From Actinoplanes sp. KI2 (lineage in GTDB: Bacteria > Actinomycetota > Actinomycetes > Mycobacteriales > Micromonosporaceae): a stretch of DNA of 64,000 bases. The stretch covers positions 1 to 64,000 of the forward strand of contig NZ_JAOSZE010000033.1 of the NCBI RefSeq assembly GCF_025630775.1, given 5' to 3'. A model generated the notes under the pieces. The model did not search any database and had not been told where the DNA came from. It was given only the letters and a program-made list of their open reading frames with translations. This document shows, one piece after another, positions 1 through 9,159 of the stretch. Numbering within the stretch: the stretch's first letter is position 1; each line of letters begins with the position of its first letter. A program made the translations under genes and the position numbers.

Positions 1-21
1 ACAAGGGCCCCCTGCACTCGG

Positions 22-104
22 TGGGGATGGGGGGAGTTGAACCCCCACGTCCTTTCGGACACACGGACCTGAACCGTGCGCGTCTGCCATTCCGCCACAT
101 CCCC
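22..104 (-). tRNA. tRNA-Leu (anticodon CAG)
   Basis: Read on the minus strand, the sequence folds as a class II tRNA. The acceptor stem GGGGATG (104-98) pairs with CATCCCC (29-23), the discriminator is A at 22, and the anticodon stem CACGG/CCGTG encloses the loop TTCAGGT, giving anticodon CAG. There is a long variable arm (GTCCGAAAGGAC) and a GTTCAAC T-loop. The 3' CCA is not encoded (the next bases read CCG). A tRNA-Leu beside fhaA is a known arrangement in actinobacteria. Confidence 0.95.
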
Positions 105-110
105 GTGGCA

Positions 111-165
111 AAGTTGGCTGCTGGGCCAACTTCTTGTTACTGGCTGCGACAGACTACGCTGTCGC
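111..165. other. two consecutive inverted repeats upstream of tRNA-Leu
   Basis: AAGTTGGC (111-118) pairs with GCCAACTT (125-132), and GCGACAG (146-152) pairs with CTGTCGC (159-165). Both sets of arms are perfect, with 6-nt loops. They lie in the 5' flank of the minus-strand tRNA and in the leader of the plus-strand fhaA operon. The rest of the 105-324 interval shows no convincing gene. Role unknown: operator pair or transcript hairpins. Confidence 0.5.
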
Positions 166-324
166 ACGTCACCAAGCGAGTTGTTATCGCCCGCGACGCC
201 AGGGAAGACTAGCACGGCGTTGACGGGGGTCATACGAGGGTCAAGTAGTGCCGGCGGCTGCGAGCTAAAGATGCGCGAGCGGCGGCCGGATACCATCATG
301 TCCTCGGAAGCCGAGGAGGAGCCG

Positions 325-1086
325 GTGAGCGTGCTGCAGCGCTTTGAGAAGCGATTGGAAGGCCTGGTTGAAGGGGCCTTCGCCAAGGTGTTCAAGGGTG
401 TCGTGCACCCTGTGGAGATTCTGAATGCCATGCAGCGGGAGGCCGAGGCGCACAAGGCCATCCTCGCCGGTGGCCGCACCCTGGTGCCGAACCGCTATGT
501 GATCGACCTTTCACCCTACGACCACAGCCGGCTGGCGCCGTATGCCGCCGCGCTCGCCCAGGAGCTGGCCCAGTCACAGGCCGAGTTCATCGGGGAGCAG
601 GCGTGGACGGTCTACGGCGATGTGATCGTCGAGATCGAGCGGGGCGAGGGCCTGGACACGGGCATGTTCCGGGTGACTGCCGAGGTGTATACGGGTGGTG
701 AGGTCGCCCCGGTGCAGCAGCCGGCGTACGACGCCGGCCCGCAGTACCCGCCGTACGACCAGCCGCATCACGGTGGCTACCAGCAGCACGGCGGTCCGAA
801 CGGCCGCAGTGTCGGCCTGGTCTCCGGTGACGGCCGGACGTATCCGTTGCAGATGGGCTCGACCGTGATCGGCCGTGGCGACCAGGCGAATCTCCGCCTG
901 CCCGACGTCGGCATCTCGCGGCGCCACGCCCGTCTGGACTACGACGGCAACCAGGTGGTGCTGACCGACCTCGGCTCGACGAACGGCACGATGGTGAACG
1001 GCCAGCGGGTCTCCGCCGTGGCGCTCAATCCGGGCGACATGATCCAGCTGGGCACCACGACGCTGACGTTCCGAGTGGACGGCTAG
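325..1086 (+). CDS. fhaA: FhaA, DUF3662 + FHA domain phosphopeptide-binding protein
   Basis: 253-residue signalling scaffold. An N-terminal DUF3662 region (residues 1-125, beginning MSVLQRFEKRLEGLVEGAF) is followed by a Gly/Tyr/Pro linker and a C-terminal FHA domain (163-250). The phosphothreonine-binding residues are visible: GRG (183-185), SRRH (198-201) and GSTNGT (217-222). GTG at 325 was chosen because GAGGAGGA ends 6-7 nt upstream and the protein then starts exactly where the family does; ATG 298 would add nine residues. In mycobacteria FhaA is a PknB substrate linked to peptidoglycan control through MviN. It is first in a tightly packed operon running to pknB. Confidence 0.95.
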   Translation: MSVLQRFEKRLEGLVEGAFAKVFKGVVHPVEILNAMQREAEAHKAILAGGRTLVPNRYVIDLSPYDHSRLAPYAAALAQELAQSQAEFIGEQAWTVYGDVIVEIERGEGLDTGMFRVTAEVYTGGEVAPVQQPAYDAGPQYPPYDQPHHGGYQQHGGPNGRSVGLVSGDGRTYPLQMGSTVIGRGDQANLRLPDVGISRRHARLDYDGNQVVLTDLGSTNGTMVNGQRVSAVALNPGDMIQLGTTTLTFRVDG

Positions 1087-1091
1087 GCGCC

Positions 1092-1574
1092 TTGCCCGAA
1101 TTCGTCCTCACCGTCGCCCGGTTCGGCTTCCTCATCCTCCTGTGGATCTTCGTGTTCACGGTGGTCGGGGTGATCCGACGGGATCTTTTCGCTGGGGTCC
1201 GGTCCAAGAGCATCGTTGCCAGCCCTCGGGGGGTGGGTGGCGCGGTGATCCAGGGCCGGCCGGCGAAGGCGAAGCGCGGTAAGGCTGCACGGCAACTCGT
1301 GGTGACGGCCGGCCAGTTGGCCGGCACGCGCATCACGCTGGGTGATATTCCGATCACTATCGGTCGGGCGGAGGACTCCACGCTCGTCATCACCGACGAC
1401 TTCGCCTCGGCCCGGCATGCCCGGCTAGTGCCGCGCGACGGTCAGTGGTTCGTCGAGGATCTCGGCTCGACGAACGGCACTTACCTCGATCGCGGTAAGG
1501 TCTCCGGACCTACTCCCGTCCCCCTTGGCGTTCCGATCCGCATCGGGCGCACGTCACTCGAGTTACGGCCATGA
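1092..1574 (+). CDS. fhaB: FhaB, membrane-anchored FHA domain protein
   Basis: 160 residues: one N-terminal membrane segment (about 7-27, FGFLILLWIFVFTVVGVI), a basic linker, and an FHA domain (79-157) with GRAEDSTLVI, SARHARL and GSTNGTYL. A TTG start 5 nt after fhaA gives the family-typical N-terminus MPEFVLTVARFGF. The mycobacterial orthologue (FipA) binds phosphorylated FtsZ/FtsQ complexes. The last codons overlap the start of pstP by 4 nt (ATGA), which indicates translational coupling. Confidence 0.94.
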   Translation: MPEFVLTVARFGFLILLWIFVFTVVGVIRRDLFAGVRSKSIVASPRGVGGAVIQGRPAKAKRGKAARQLVVTAGQLAGTRITLGDIPITIGRAEDSTLVITDDFASARHARLVPRDGQWFVEDLGSTNGTYLDRGKVSGPTPVPLGVPIRIGRTSLELRP

Positions 1575-2953
1575 CCCTGACCCTGCGCTATGCCGCTCAG
1601 AGCGACCGCGGTCTGATCCGAGACCTGAACCAGGACTCCGTCTACGCCGGGCCGCGGCTTCTTGCTGTCGCCGACGGTATGGGCGGTATGGCAGCCGGCG
1701 ACGTCGCCTCCAATATCGTCATCGCCGCGATGGCGCCGCTCGACGAGGACGTCCCCGGTGACGCCCTGGTCGACGCGCTGCGCCATGCCGTCGGCCAGGC
1801 CAACCAGCATCTGCGCGACACCGTCGACGCGAACCCGCAGCTGGAGGGCATGGGCACCACGCTGACCGCGGTGCTCTTCTCGGGCAGCAAGTTCGGCATG
1901 GTGCACATCGGCGACAGCCGGGCGTACCTCCTTCGCCGCAACGAGTTCGCCCAGATCACCAAGGACGACACGTACGTCCAGATGCTGGTCGACGAGGGCC
2001 GGGTCAGCCCGGAGGAGGCGAGCAGCCACCCGCAGCGGTCGTTGCTGACCCGCGCGCTGGACGGCCGTGACATCGACCCGGAGTACTCGGTCCGCCAGGT
2101 GCTCGCCGGCGACCGCTACCTGATCTGCAGCGACGGACTCTCCGGCGTGGTCAGTGCGGACACGATCGGGCAGACCATGCGCGAGCTCGCCGACCCGCAG
2201 GCCTGCGTCGAGCGGCTCGTCCAGCTCGCGCTGCGCGGCGGCGGTCCGGACAACATCACCGTGGTGATCGCGGACGCCATCGACACCGACATCATGGAGC
2301 AGGCGCCGATCGTGGGTGGCGCCGCCGCCATCGACCGGGGCAACACCACGGTGGCGGACTCCTCGACCTCGGCGGCCCGGGCCGCGGCGCTCCAGGCCCC
2401 GCGCCCGGCGCAGCCGGCCCAGCCAGAGAGCGACGGGTACGAGCCGGAACCGGAGCCGTCCGGCCACCCGGTGCGTACCAGCCTGCTCGTGCTGTTGCTG
2501 CTGGCGGTGCTCGGCGGCGGCCTGTGGCTGGGCTACCGCTACACCCAGGACCAGTACTACGTGGGCGCCACCGACGCCGGCCAGATCGCGATCTTCCGGG
2601 GCGTGCCCGGGCAGATCGCCGGGCTCGACCTGTCCAGCGTCAACGAGACCAGCCCGGCGCGGCTGCAAGACCTCACCGCCGTCGCGCAGGAGCGGGTCAA
2701 GCAGGGCATCCACGCGGAGAGCCGGTCCGAGGCGGCGCAGACGCTGTCCGAGCTGACCGCCGACAACCCGTCCAACCCGAACCTCAAACCGCTGTGCTCG
2801 GCGCCGTCCGCGACGCCGACCGCGCCGGTCGCCAGCGCGCCCGCCGCGCACACCTCGTCGGCGCCCAGCACCCTCGCTGGAACGCCGTCCGCTCAGGCTT
2901 CCGAGAGCGCCCCCTCCGCGGACGATGCGGACGGGTGCCGGACCGTCAACTGA
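1571..2953 (+). CDS. pstP: PstP, PP2C-type Ser/Thr phosphatase
   Basis: 460-residue membrane phosphatase that reverses PknA/PknB phosphorylation. The PP2C domain (1-238) carries the metal-binding motifs DLNQDS (18-23), VADGMGG (33-39), SDGLSG (187-192) and GPDN (225-228). A juxtamembrane Pro/Glu stretch, one transmembrane helix (303-323) and an extracytoplasmic Ser/Ala/Pro-rich tail with cysteines follow. It overlaps fhaB by 4 nt and is followed by rodA after 28 nt, as in the canonical actinobacterial cluster. Confidence 0.96.
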   Translation: MTLTLRYAAQSDRGLIRDLNQDSVYAGPRLLAVADGMGGMAAGDVASNIVIAAMAPLDEDVPGDALVDALRHAVGQANQHLRDTVDANPQLEGMGTTLTAVLFSGSKFGMVHIGDSRAYLLRRNEFAQITKDDTYVQMLVDEGRVSPEEASSHPQRSLLTRALDGRDIDPEYSVRQVLAGDRYLICSDGLSGVVSADTIGQTMRELADPQACVERLVQLALRGGGPDNITVVIADAIDTDIMEQAPIVGGAAAIDRGNTTVADSSTSAARAAALQAPRPAQPAQPESDGYEPEPEPSGHPVRTSLLVLLLLAVLGGGLWLGYRYTQDQYYVGATDAGQIAIFRGVPGQIAGLDLSSVNETSPARLQDLTAVAQERVKQGIHAESRSEAAQTLSELTADNPSNPNLKPLCSAPSATPTAPVASAPAAHTSSAPSTLAGTPSAQASESAPSADDADGCRTVN

Positions 2954-2981
2954 CCATCGCTCGACAACGTCTGGGGATGTC

Positions 2982-4490
2982 TTGACCGCGCCCGCCGTAC
3001 CGGCCCCTTCGCCCGCCTCCACGGGCGAGATGTCGCGTATCCCGGGGATGAAGACCCACCGCAATGCCGAGCTGGGTCTACTCGCGTTCGCGATGATCCT
3101 GGTGGCGATCTACGCCGCCACCGTCGAGGCGAACCAGTTCGACACGATCCACCCCACGTTCTGGATCCCGGCGGCGCTGCTCCTCACGCTGTTCATCGGG
3201 CTGCACTTCGTGGTGCGCTTCACCGCGCCGTACGCGGATCCGGTGCTCCTCCCGGCGGTGGCGCTGATCAACGGGTTGGGCGTCAGCTTCCTGCGCCGGC
3301 TGGACATCGCCCGCGCGATCTCCCAGAAGCAGCCGATCCCGGGGGTGTTCGGCGGCACCAGCGGCCGCCAGCTGGAGTGGACGCTGGCCGCGCTGATCCT
3401 GGCCGCGGTGCTGCTGCTGGTCGTCCGGGATCACAAGGTGATCTCCCGGTACGCGTACACCCTGGGCCTGGTCGGCATCGTGCTGGTGATGCTGCCGGCG
3501 GTGCTGCCGAGCAGCCTCTCGGAGGTCAACGGCGCGAAGCTGTGGATCAAGCTGGGTGGCTTCTCGATCCAGCCCGGTGAGTTCGCGAAGCTCGCGCTGG
3601 TCTCCTTCTTCGCCTATTACCTGGTGCGCAAGCGCGAGGTGCTCTCGCTGGCCAGCCGCCGCTTCCTCGGCATCGACTTCCCGCGCGGCCGCGACCTCGG
3701 CCCGGTCGTCACGGTCTGGCTGCTCAGCCTCCTGGTTCTGGTCTTCGAGAAGGACCTGGGCACCGCGCTGCTGTACTTCGGCCTGTTCGTGGTGACGCTG
3801 TACGTGGCGACCGAGCGGGCCAGCTGGCTGATCATCGGCCTGCTGCTGTTCTTCGGCGGCGTCTACATGGCCTACCTGCTGGGCGCCTCGATCGGCGGCC
3901 CGTTCGCCAACTTCTACGACCGTGCCTCGATCTGGCTGGACCCGTTCGCGCAGGCCAACTACAACAAGGCCACCGGCGGCAGCTACCAGCTGGTGCAGGG
4001 CCTGCTGGCGTTGGGCACCGGTGGGCTGTTCGGCTCCGGCCCGGGCGCCGGCTCGCCCGGTCTGGTGCCCGAGGTGCGTACCGACTTCATCTTCGCCGGC
4101 ATGGGTGAGGAGATCGGCCTGTTCGGCCTCTCCGCGCTGCTGGTCTGCTACCTCTTGATCGTCGAGCGTGGTCTGCGCGCGGCGCTGAACGTCCGGGACT
4201 CGTTCGGCAAGCTCGTCGCCGGCGGCCTCGCGTTCACCCTGGGCTTGCAGGTCTTCGTCATCCTCGGTGGCATCACCGGACTCATCCCGCTCACCGGCCA
4301 GACAACGCCGTTCCTGTCGGCGGGTGGGTCGTCACTGATGGCCAACTGGCTCCTGATCGCGATGCTGTTGCGGATCTCCAACGCGGCCCGCGGACCGGCC
4401 AACAGCGGCGGCAGCTCGGACAGACCGGGCGGCCCGAAGAAAGCACCCATCCAGCTCCACGGCGCCCCGACGGAGGTGTTCAAGCCGTGA
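2982..4490 (+). CDS. rodA: RodA/FtsW-family SEDS peptidoglycan glycosyltransferase
   Basis: About 502-residue polytopic SEDS protein that polymerises glycan strands from lipid II for elongation, paired with the class B PBP encoded next. Multiple hydrophobic helices and SEDS hallmarks are present: QPGEFAKLALVSFFAYYL, FEKDLGTALLYFG, the extracytoplasmic GGSYQLVQGLLALGTGGLFG loop, and the C-terminal FIFAGMGEEIG and TGQTTPFLSAGGSS. TTG at 2982 (MTAPAVPAP) is preferred because GGGGA sits about 6 nt upstream and the longer frame would run back into pstP. The stop overlaps pbpA by 4 nt. Confidence 0.95.
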   Translation: MTAPAVPAPSPASTGEMSRIPGMKTHRNAELGLLAFAMILVAIYAATVEANQFDTIHPTFWIPAALLLTLFIGLHFVVRFTAPYADPVLLPAVALINGLGVSFLRRLDIARAISQKQPIPGVFGGTSGRQLEWTLAALILAAVLLLVVRDHKVISRYAYTLGLVGIVLVMLPAVLPSSLSEVNGAKLWIKLGGFSIQPGEFAKLALVSFFAYYLVRKREVLSLASRRFLGIDFPRGRDLGPVVTVWLLSLLVLVFEKDLGTALLYFGLFVVTLYVATERASWLIIGLLLFFGGVYMAYLLGASIGGPFANFYDRASIWLDPFAQANYNKATGGSYQLVQGLLALGTGGLFGSGPGAGSPGLVPEVRTDFIFAGMGEEIGLFGLSALLVCYLLIVERGLRAALNVRDSFGKLVAGGLAFTLGLQVFVILGGITGLIPLTGQTTPFLSAGGSSLMANWLLIAMLLRISNAARGPANSGGSSDRPGGPKKAPIQLHGAPTEVFKP

Positions 4491-5983
4491 ACGCTCCCCT
4501 GCGACGGGCCGGCGTGGTCATCCTCGTCCTGTTCGGTCTGCTGTTCGCGAACCTCAACTGGGTTCAGGCGTACAAGGCGGACGACTATCGCACCAGCGAC
4601 TACAACGGCCGCGTGGTGGTCGCCCAGTACGAGCGCCCCCGCGGCGTGATCGAGGCGGGCGGCATCGGCCTGGCCGAGAACAAGATCACCGACGACACGC
4701 TGAAGTACCTGCGGGTCTACCCGAAGAACGAGGTCTACGCGCCGGTGATCGGGTACCGCCCGGTGACCCTGGGCGCCGTCGGCATCGAGAACGCGGAGAA
4801 CGACTTCCTCTCCGGCGAGAGCGACACGCTCTTCGCCGACCGGGTGAAGGACATGTTCACCGGCAACAACACCGGCGGCGGGAACGTTGTGCTGTCGCTG
4901 AGCACCAAGGCCCAGGAGACGGCCTGGAAGGAGCTCACCAACAACGAGCGCGGCGTCACCAAGGGTGCCGCGATCGCGATCGACCCGCGGACCGGCGCGA
5001 TCCAGGCCATGGTGTCGATGCCGAGCTTCAACCCGAACCCGCTGGTCAACCACGACACCAAGGCGGCCGCGGCGGCGTACCAGAAGCTGCTCAAGGACGC
5101 CGGCCAGCCGCTGCTCAACCGGGCCACGCAGGAGACGCTGCCGCCCGGCTCCACCTTCAAGGTGATCGACTCGGCGGCGGCGCTCTCCAGCGGGTACAAG
5201 CCGGAGACCGAGATCCCGGCCGGCAGCTCGTATAAGGAGAGCGGCGCGGTCATCCACAACGCCGAGGACGAGGTCTGCCCGGGCAGCACGATCACGCTCA
5301 AGGAGGCGTTGACCGAGAGCTGCAACACCGGTTTCGCGAGGCTGGGCGTGAAGCTCGGCCGGGACGCGGTCGTCAACATGGCGAAGGGGTTCGGCTTCGA
5401 GGACGAGAAGCTGACCATCGGCAACCTCAAGGAGAACCGGGGCCTGCCGGTCGCGGCCAGCCGTACGGGTGACATCTCGAACCCGGACGGCAGCGTCGAC
5501 AAGGGCGCGCTGGCGCAGTCCTCGATCGGCCAGCGGGACGTCCGGATGACCCCGGTGCAGGGTGCGCTGATGGCGGCCACGGTGGCCAACGGCGGCAAGC
5601 AGATGCGTCCCTACCTGGTGCAGAAGCTGCTCGGCCCGGACCGCCGGACGATCTACACGGCCGACCCGCAGGTCCTGCGCACGCCGATCTCGGCGAGCGT
5701 CGCCAACGACCTCAGCGACATGATGATCAGCGTCGTGGAGAACGGCACCGGCAAGAAGGCCAAGATCAAGGGCCTCACGGTCGGCGGCAAGACCGGTACC
5801 GCGCAGAACGCGGTCGGCGCCGACCCGCACGGCTGGTTCATCGGCTTCACGTACGACGACAAGGGCCAGGCGGTGTCGGCGGCCTGCGTCATGCTGGAGA
5901 ACGTCCCGGGCGGGCACGCGAGCGCCGAGGCGGCCCGGATCGCCGGGCTCATCATGAAGGCCGCGGCCGGGGAAGGGGACTGA
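4487..5983 (+). CDS. pbpA: PbpA, class B penicillin-binding protein (transpeptidase)
   Basis: 498 residues with an N-terminal signal anchor (8-27) and a periplasmic transpeptidase domain. The active-site triads are visible: SxxK as STFK (222-225), SCN (278-280) and KTG (435-437). It cross-links peptidoglycan and is the usual partner of the RodA encoded upstream. The length matches mycobacterial PbpA. It ends directly against pknA with no intergenic base. Confidence 0.96.
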   Translation: MNAPLRRAGVVILVLFGLLFANLNWVQAYKADDYRTSDYNGRVVVAQYERPRGVIEAGGIGLAENKITDDTLKYLRVYPKNEVYAPVIGYRPVTLGAVGIENAENDFLSGESDTLFADRVKDMFTGNNTGGGNVVLSLSTKAQETAWKELTNNERGVTKGAAIAIDPRTGAIQAMVSMPSFNPNPLVNHDTKAAAAAYQKLLKDAGQPLLNRATQETLPPGSTFKVIDSAAALSSGYKPETEIPAGSSYKESGAVIHNAEDEVCPGSTITLKEALTESCNTGFARLGVKLGRDAVVNMAKGFGFEDEKLTIGNLKENRGLPVAASRTGDISNPDGSVDKGALAQSSIGQRDVRMTPVQGALMAATVANGGKQMRPYLVQKLLGPDRRTIYTADPQVLRTPISASVANDLSDMMISVVENGTGKKAKIKGLTVGGKTGTAQNAVGADPHGWFIGFTYDDKGQAVSAACVMLENVPGGHASAEAARIAGLIMKAAAGEGD

Positions 5984-7327
5984 ATGATCAGCCCTGGGGT
6001 GACCCTCGGCGGCCGGTACCGCCTCGACGAGCGGATCGCCGGCGGTGGGATGGGCGACGTGTGGCGCGGCACCGACGAGGTGCTGGGCCGGACCGTCGCC
6101 GTCAAGATCCTGCTCCCGGCGCTGCTGGACGAGCCGGGCTTCGCCGAGCGGTTCCGTGGCGAGGCGCGCACCATGGCCACGATCAACCACCCCGGGGTCG
6201 TCGACGTCTACGACTACGGCAGCGACCAGCAGCTCGCGTTCCTGGTCATGGAGTACGTCGAGGGCGACGCCCTGTCCCGCACGCTGAGCCGGGTGGGCCG
6301 GCTGACCCCGGCGCGCACCATGGCACTGGTCGCCCAGGCGGCCGACGCGCTGCAGGCGGCACACGCGAACGGCATCGTGCACCGGGACGTCAAACCCGGA
6401 AACCTTCTCGTACGCCCGAACGGCACGCTCGTGCTGACCGACTTCGGTATCGCCCGGTCGGCGCTGGTCGGCCAGCTCACCGTGGCCGGCTCGGTGCTCG
6501 GCACCGCCTCGTACATCTCGCCCGAGCAGGCCTCCGGCGAGGGTGCCACGCCCGCCTCCGACGTCTACGCGCTGGGCGTGGTCGCCTACCAGTGCCTCTC
6601 CGGCCACCGCCCGTTCGACGGCGCCACGCCGATCGAGATCGCGATGAAGCACGTCCGCGAGACGCCGCGGCCGTTGCCCGCCGACATTCCGCCGCCGGTA
6701 CGCGCCATCGTGGACCGCGCCCTCGCGAAGAACCCGGGGGAGCGCTGGCCGTCCGCCTCGGCGATGGCCGCGGTGGCCCGGCAGGCCGCGTCCGCCCTGG
6801 CCACCGGCCAGCCGCAGCACCAGCCCGCGGCCCAGGCCGCGCGCGCCGCCGGTCCGGTCAGCCCGGCCGCCCGCCCGCCGACGGGCGCCGCGCCGGCGGT
6901 GCCCGGCTCGCCGGTGACCGGCAGCGCCCGTCCGCCCTACCCGCCGGTGCCGCGGCCCGTCTCCGGCGCCCGCGGGGCAGCCTCGGTGCCTTCCGGCGCG
7001 CCGGCGCAGCAGTACCGGGCGCCGTACGCGCCGAACCAGCCGGCGTCGACGGCCAAGCCGGAAGCCTCGGCCGGCCGTCAGGTGCTGATCGTGCTGGCCG
7101 TGGTCCTCGCCCTGTTGGTCCTGCTGTGTGCGGGTGTGATCTCGTTTCTCGTGAAGCAGGGACGACAGAACGGCATCACCGGCTCATCGAGCGGCCGACT
7201 CGCCCCCGTGTCGGTCGTCCAGACGGGCACCGCCGACAGTGAACCGTTGGCGGCGTCGTACCGTCTAACCAGACAGGCGGGCGTCATCCCCGGCTGGAAT
7301 CGATACGAAGGACGACAGACGCTATGA
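5984..7327 (+). CDS. pknA: PknA, transmembrane Ser/Thr protein kinase
   Basis: 447-residue Hanks-type kinase. Catalytic domain (about 11-275): glycine-rich loop GGGMGDVW, Lys41 (VAVKIL), HRDVKPGN (133-140), DFG (153-155) and SYISPEQ. A Pro/Ala-rich linker and one transmembrane helix (about 361-387) follow, then a short external tail of about 60 residues without PASTA repeats. In mycobacteria PknA and PknB are essential regulators of growth and division, and the operon partners here are the same. ATG directly follows the pbpA stop; the 3' end overlaps pknB by 4 nt. Confidence 0.95.
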   Translation: MISPGVTLGGRYRLDERIAGGGMGDVWRGTDEVLGRTVAVKILLPALLDEPGFAERFRGEARTMATINHPGVVDVYDYGSDQQLAFLVMEYVEGDALSRTLSRVGRLTPARTMALVAQAADALQAAHANGIVHRDVKPGNLLVRPNGTLVLTDFGIARSALVGQLTVAGSVLGTASYISPEQASGEGATPASDVYALGVVAYQCLSGHRPFDGATPIEIAMKHVRETPRPLPADIPPPVRAIVDRALAKNPGERWPSASAMAAVARQAASALATGQPQHQPAAQAARAAGPVSPAARPPTGAAPAVPGSPVTGSARPPYPPVPRPVSGARGAASVPSGAPAQQYRAPYAPNQPASTAKPEASAGRQVLIVLAVVLALLVLLCAGVISFLVKQGRQNGITGSSSGRLAPVSVVQTGTADSEPLAASYRLTRQAGVIPGWNRYEGRQTL

Positions 7328-9156
7328 CGGCGCAGGCCCGCCTGCTCGGTGGCAGGTATCAGGTCGGCGAGCTCTTGGGCTACGGCGGCATGGCCGAGGT
7401 GCACCGCGGACGTGACCTCCGGCTGGGCCGCGACGTGGCCATCAAGATGCTGCGCACCGACCTGGCCCGCGACGCGACCTTCCAGGAGCGGTTCCGCCGC
7501 GAGGCGCAAAACTCGGCGGCTCTCAACCACCCGGCCATCGTCGCCGTCTACGACACCGGCGAGGAGATGTCCGCCACCGGTGAGCGGCTTCCGTTCATCG
7601 TGATGGAGTTCGTGAACGGGCGGACCCTCAAGGAGGTGCTCGCCCAGGAGCAGCGCATCCAGCCGCGCCGGGCCCTCGAGATGATCGCGGACATCTGCGC
7701 CGCGCTCGAGTTCAGTCACCGACACGGGATCATCCACCGGGACATCAAGCCCGGCAACGTGATGATCACCCAAAACGGGCAGGTCAAGGTCATGGACTTC
7801 GGCATCGCCCGAGCCCTGGCCAGCGGCGCGACCACGATGACGCAGACCAGCGCCGTGATCGGCACCGCGCAGTACCTCTCGCCCGAGCAGGCGCGCGGCG
7901 AGGCCGTCGACGCCCGCTCGGATGTGTACGCGGCCGGCTGTGTCCTGTTCGAGCTGCTCGTGGGGCATCCGCCGTTCGTCGGGGACAGCCCGGTCAGCGT
8001 GGCCTACCAGCACGTGCGGGAGGAACCGCGGGCGCCGAGCGAGATCAACCCCGAGGTGCCCCGGGACGTCGACGCGATCGTGCTCAAGGCGCTGGCCAAG
8101 AACCCGATGAACCGGTACCAGAGCTCCCAGGAGATGCGCGCCGACGCGCTGCGTGCCGTCGCCGGGCGCCCGGTGCTGGCCACCCCGGTGATGAGCCAGG
8201 CCGAGACGATGGCCCTGCAGAACCAGCAGGCCACCCGCTACATGCAGCCGCAGGGCGCCACCACCATGCAGCGCCCGGTCGGCGGCGGGATGCCGCCCCG
8301 GCAACCGGAGCGGCGCTCGTCCTCCTGGGTGATGGCCGTGCTCGCCGGGCTCGGCGTGCTGGTCGTCGTGGTGCTCGGGGTCGCGCTGGCCATGTCGCGG
8401 AACAACAAACACGACGGCAACAACACCCCGCAGACCGTCACTGTCGTCATGCCCGACCTCAAGGGCAAGACCGACGAGGAGGCGAAGGCGGCGCTCACCG
8501 AGAAGGGGCTGACGAACATCACGCCCCAGTCGCCGCGCACCCTGGACGGCTGCGACAGCACCGTGGTCGGTCAGAGCCCGGCGCCGAATGCCAAGGTTCC
8601 GACGACACAGCAGGTGTCGTACCAGCTGTGCGTGCCGCCGGAGCAGGTCACGGTGCCGAACAACCTGGTCGGCAGCACGAAGGACGCCGCCGACGCGGCG
8701 TTGAGGGGCATCGGGCTGGTGCCGAAGTTCAAAGAGGTGTCCAGCCAATCGCCGGCAAACACCGTGACAAACGTGGACAAGGCCGGGGAGAAGGTCGACC
8801 CGAACACCGAGATCCTGGTGAGCATCTCGAAGGGCAACCAGCTCAAGATGCCGAAGGTGACCGGCGAATCGCTGGACGCCGCCCTGGCCGTGCTGGACAA
8901 CTCCGGCCCGTTCAACGTCGTCCAGAAGACCATTCCGGCCACCGACCCGTCCCAGGTGGGCACGGTCGTCGCCCAGGACCCGAAGCCGGGTGCCAAGGTG
9001 GAGAAGGGTGACAACGTCACCATCACGATCGCGGTCGACGCCAACAACCCGAGCGGCAACCCGTCGGCGACCGAAACCACGCCGCCGGGCGGCGCTGGTG
9101 GTGGCACCGGCCAGGTGATCAACCAGTCCCTGGCCGACTTCCGGCGGGAAGACTGA
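7324..9156 (+). CDS. pknB: PknB, PASTA-domain Ser/Thr protein kinase
   Basis: 610 residues: kinase domain 11-275 (Lys41, HRDIKPGN 138-145, DFG 158-160, activation-loop threonines in TTMTQTS 170-176), basic/Gln linker, transmembrane helix 334-357, then three PASTA repeats (about 372-437, 439-503, 506-571) and a Gly/Thr tail. PASTA repeats bind muropeptides or lipid II and report wall status to the kinase. M. tuberculosis PknB has four repeats, so this copy is one shorter. Last gene of the + strand operon; it converges on trpG after 3 nt. Confidence 0.96.
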   Translation: MTAQARLLGGRYQVGELLGYGGMAEVHRGRDLRLGRDVAIKMLRTDLARDATFQERFRREAQNSAALNHPAIVAVYDTGEEMSATGERLPFIVMEFVNGRTLKEVLAQEQRIQPRRALEMIADICAALEFSHRHGIIHRDIKPGNVMITQNGQVKVMDFGIARALASGATTMTQTSAVIGTAQYLSPEQARGEAVDARSDVYAAGCVLFELLVGHPPFVGDSPVSVAYQHVREEPRAPSEINPEVPRDVDAIVLKALAKNPMNRYQSSQEMRADALRAVAGRPVLATPVMSQAETMALQNQQATRYMQPQGATTMQRPVGGGMPPRQPERRSSSWVMAVLAGLGVLVVVVLGVALAMSRNNKHDGNNTPQTVTVVMPDLKGKTDEEAKAALTEKGLTNITPQSPRTLDGCDSTVVGQSPAPNAKVPTTQQVSYQLCVPPEQVTVPNNLVGSTKDAADAALRGIGLVPKFKEVSSQSPANTVTNVDKAGEKVDPNTEILVSISKGNQLKMPKVTGESLDAALAVLDNSGPFNVVQKTIPATDPSQVGTVVAQDPKPGAKVEKGDNVTITIAVDANNPSGNPSATETTPPGGAGGGTGQVINQSLADFRRED

Positions 9157-9159
9157 AGC

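Noticed and set aside
4148..6820. 890-codon minus-strand open frame opposite rodA/pbpA/pknA
   Set aside because: Shadow frame produced by high third-position GC of well-identified genes on the plus strand; Arg/Gly/Val/Ala-only composition and no domain.
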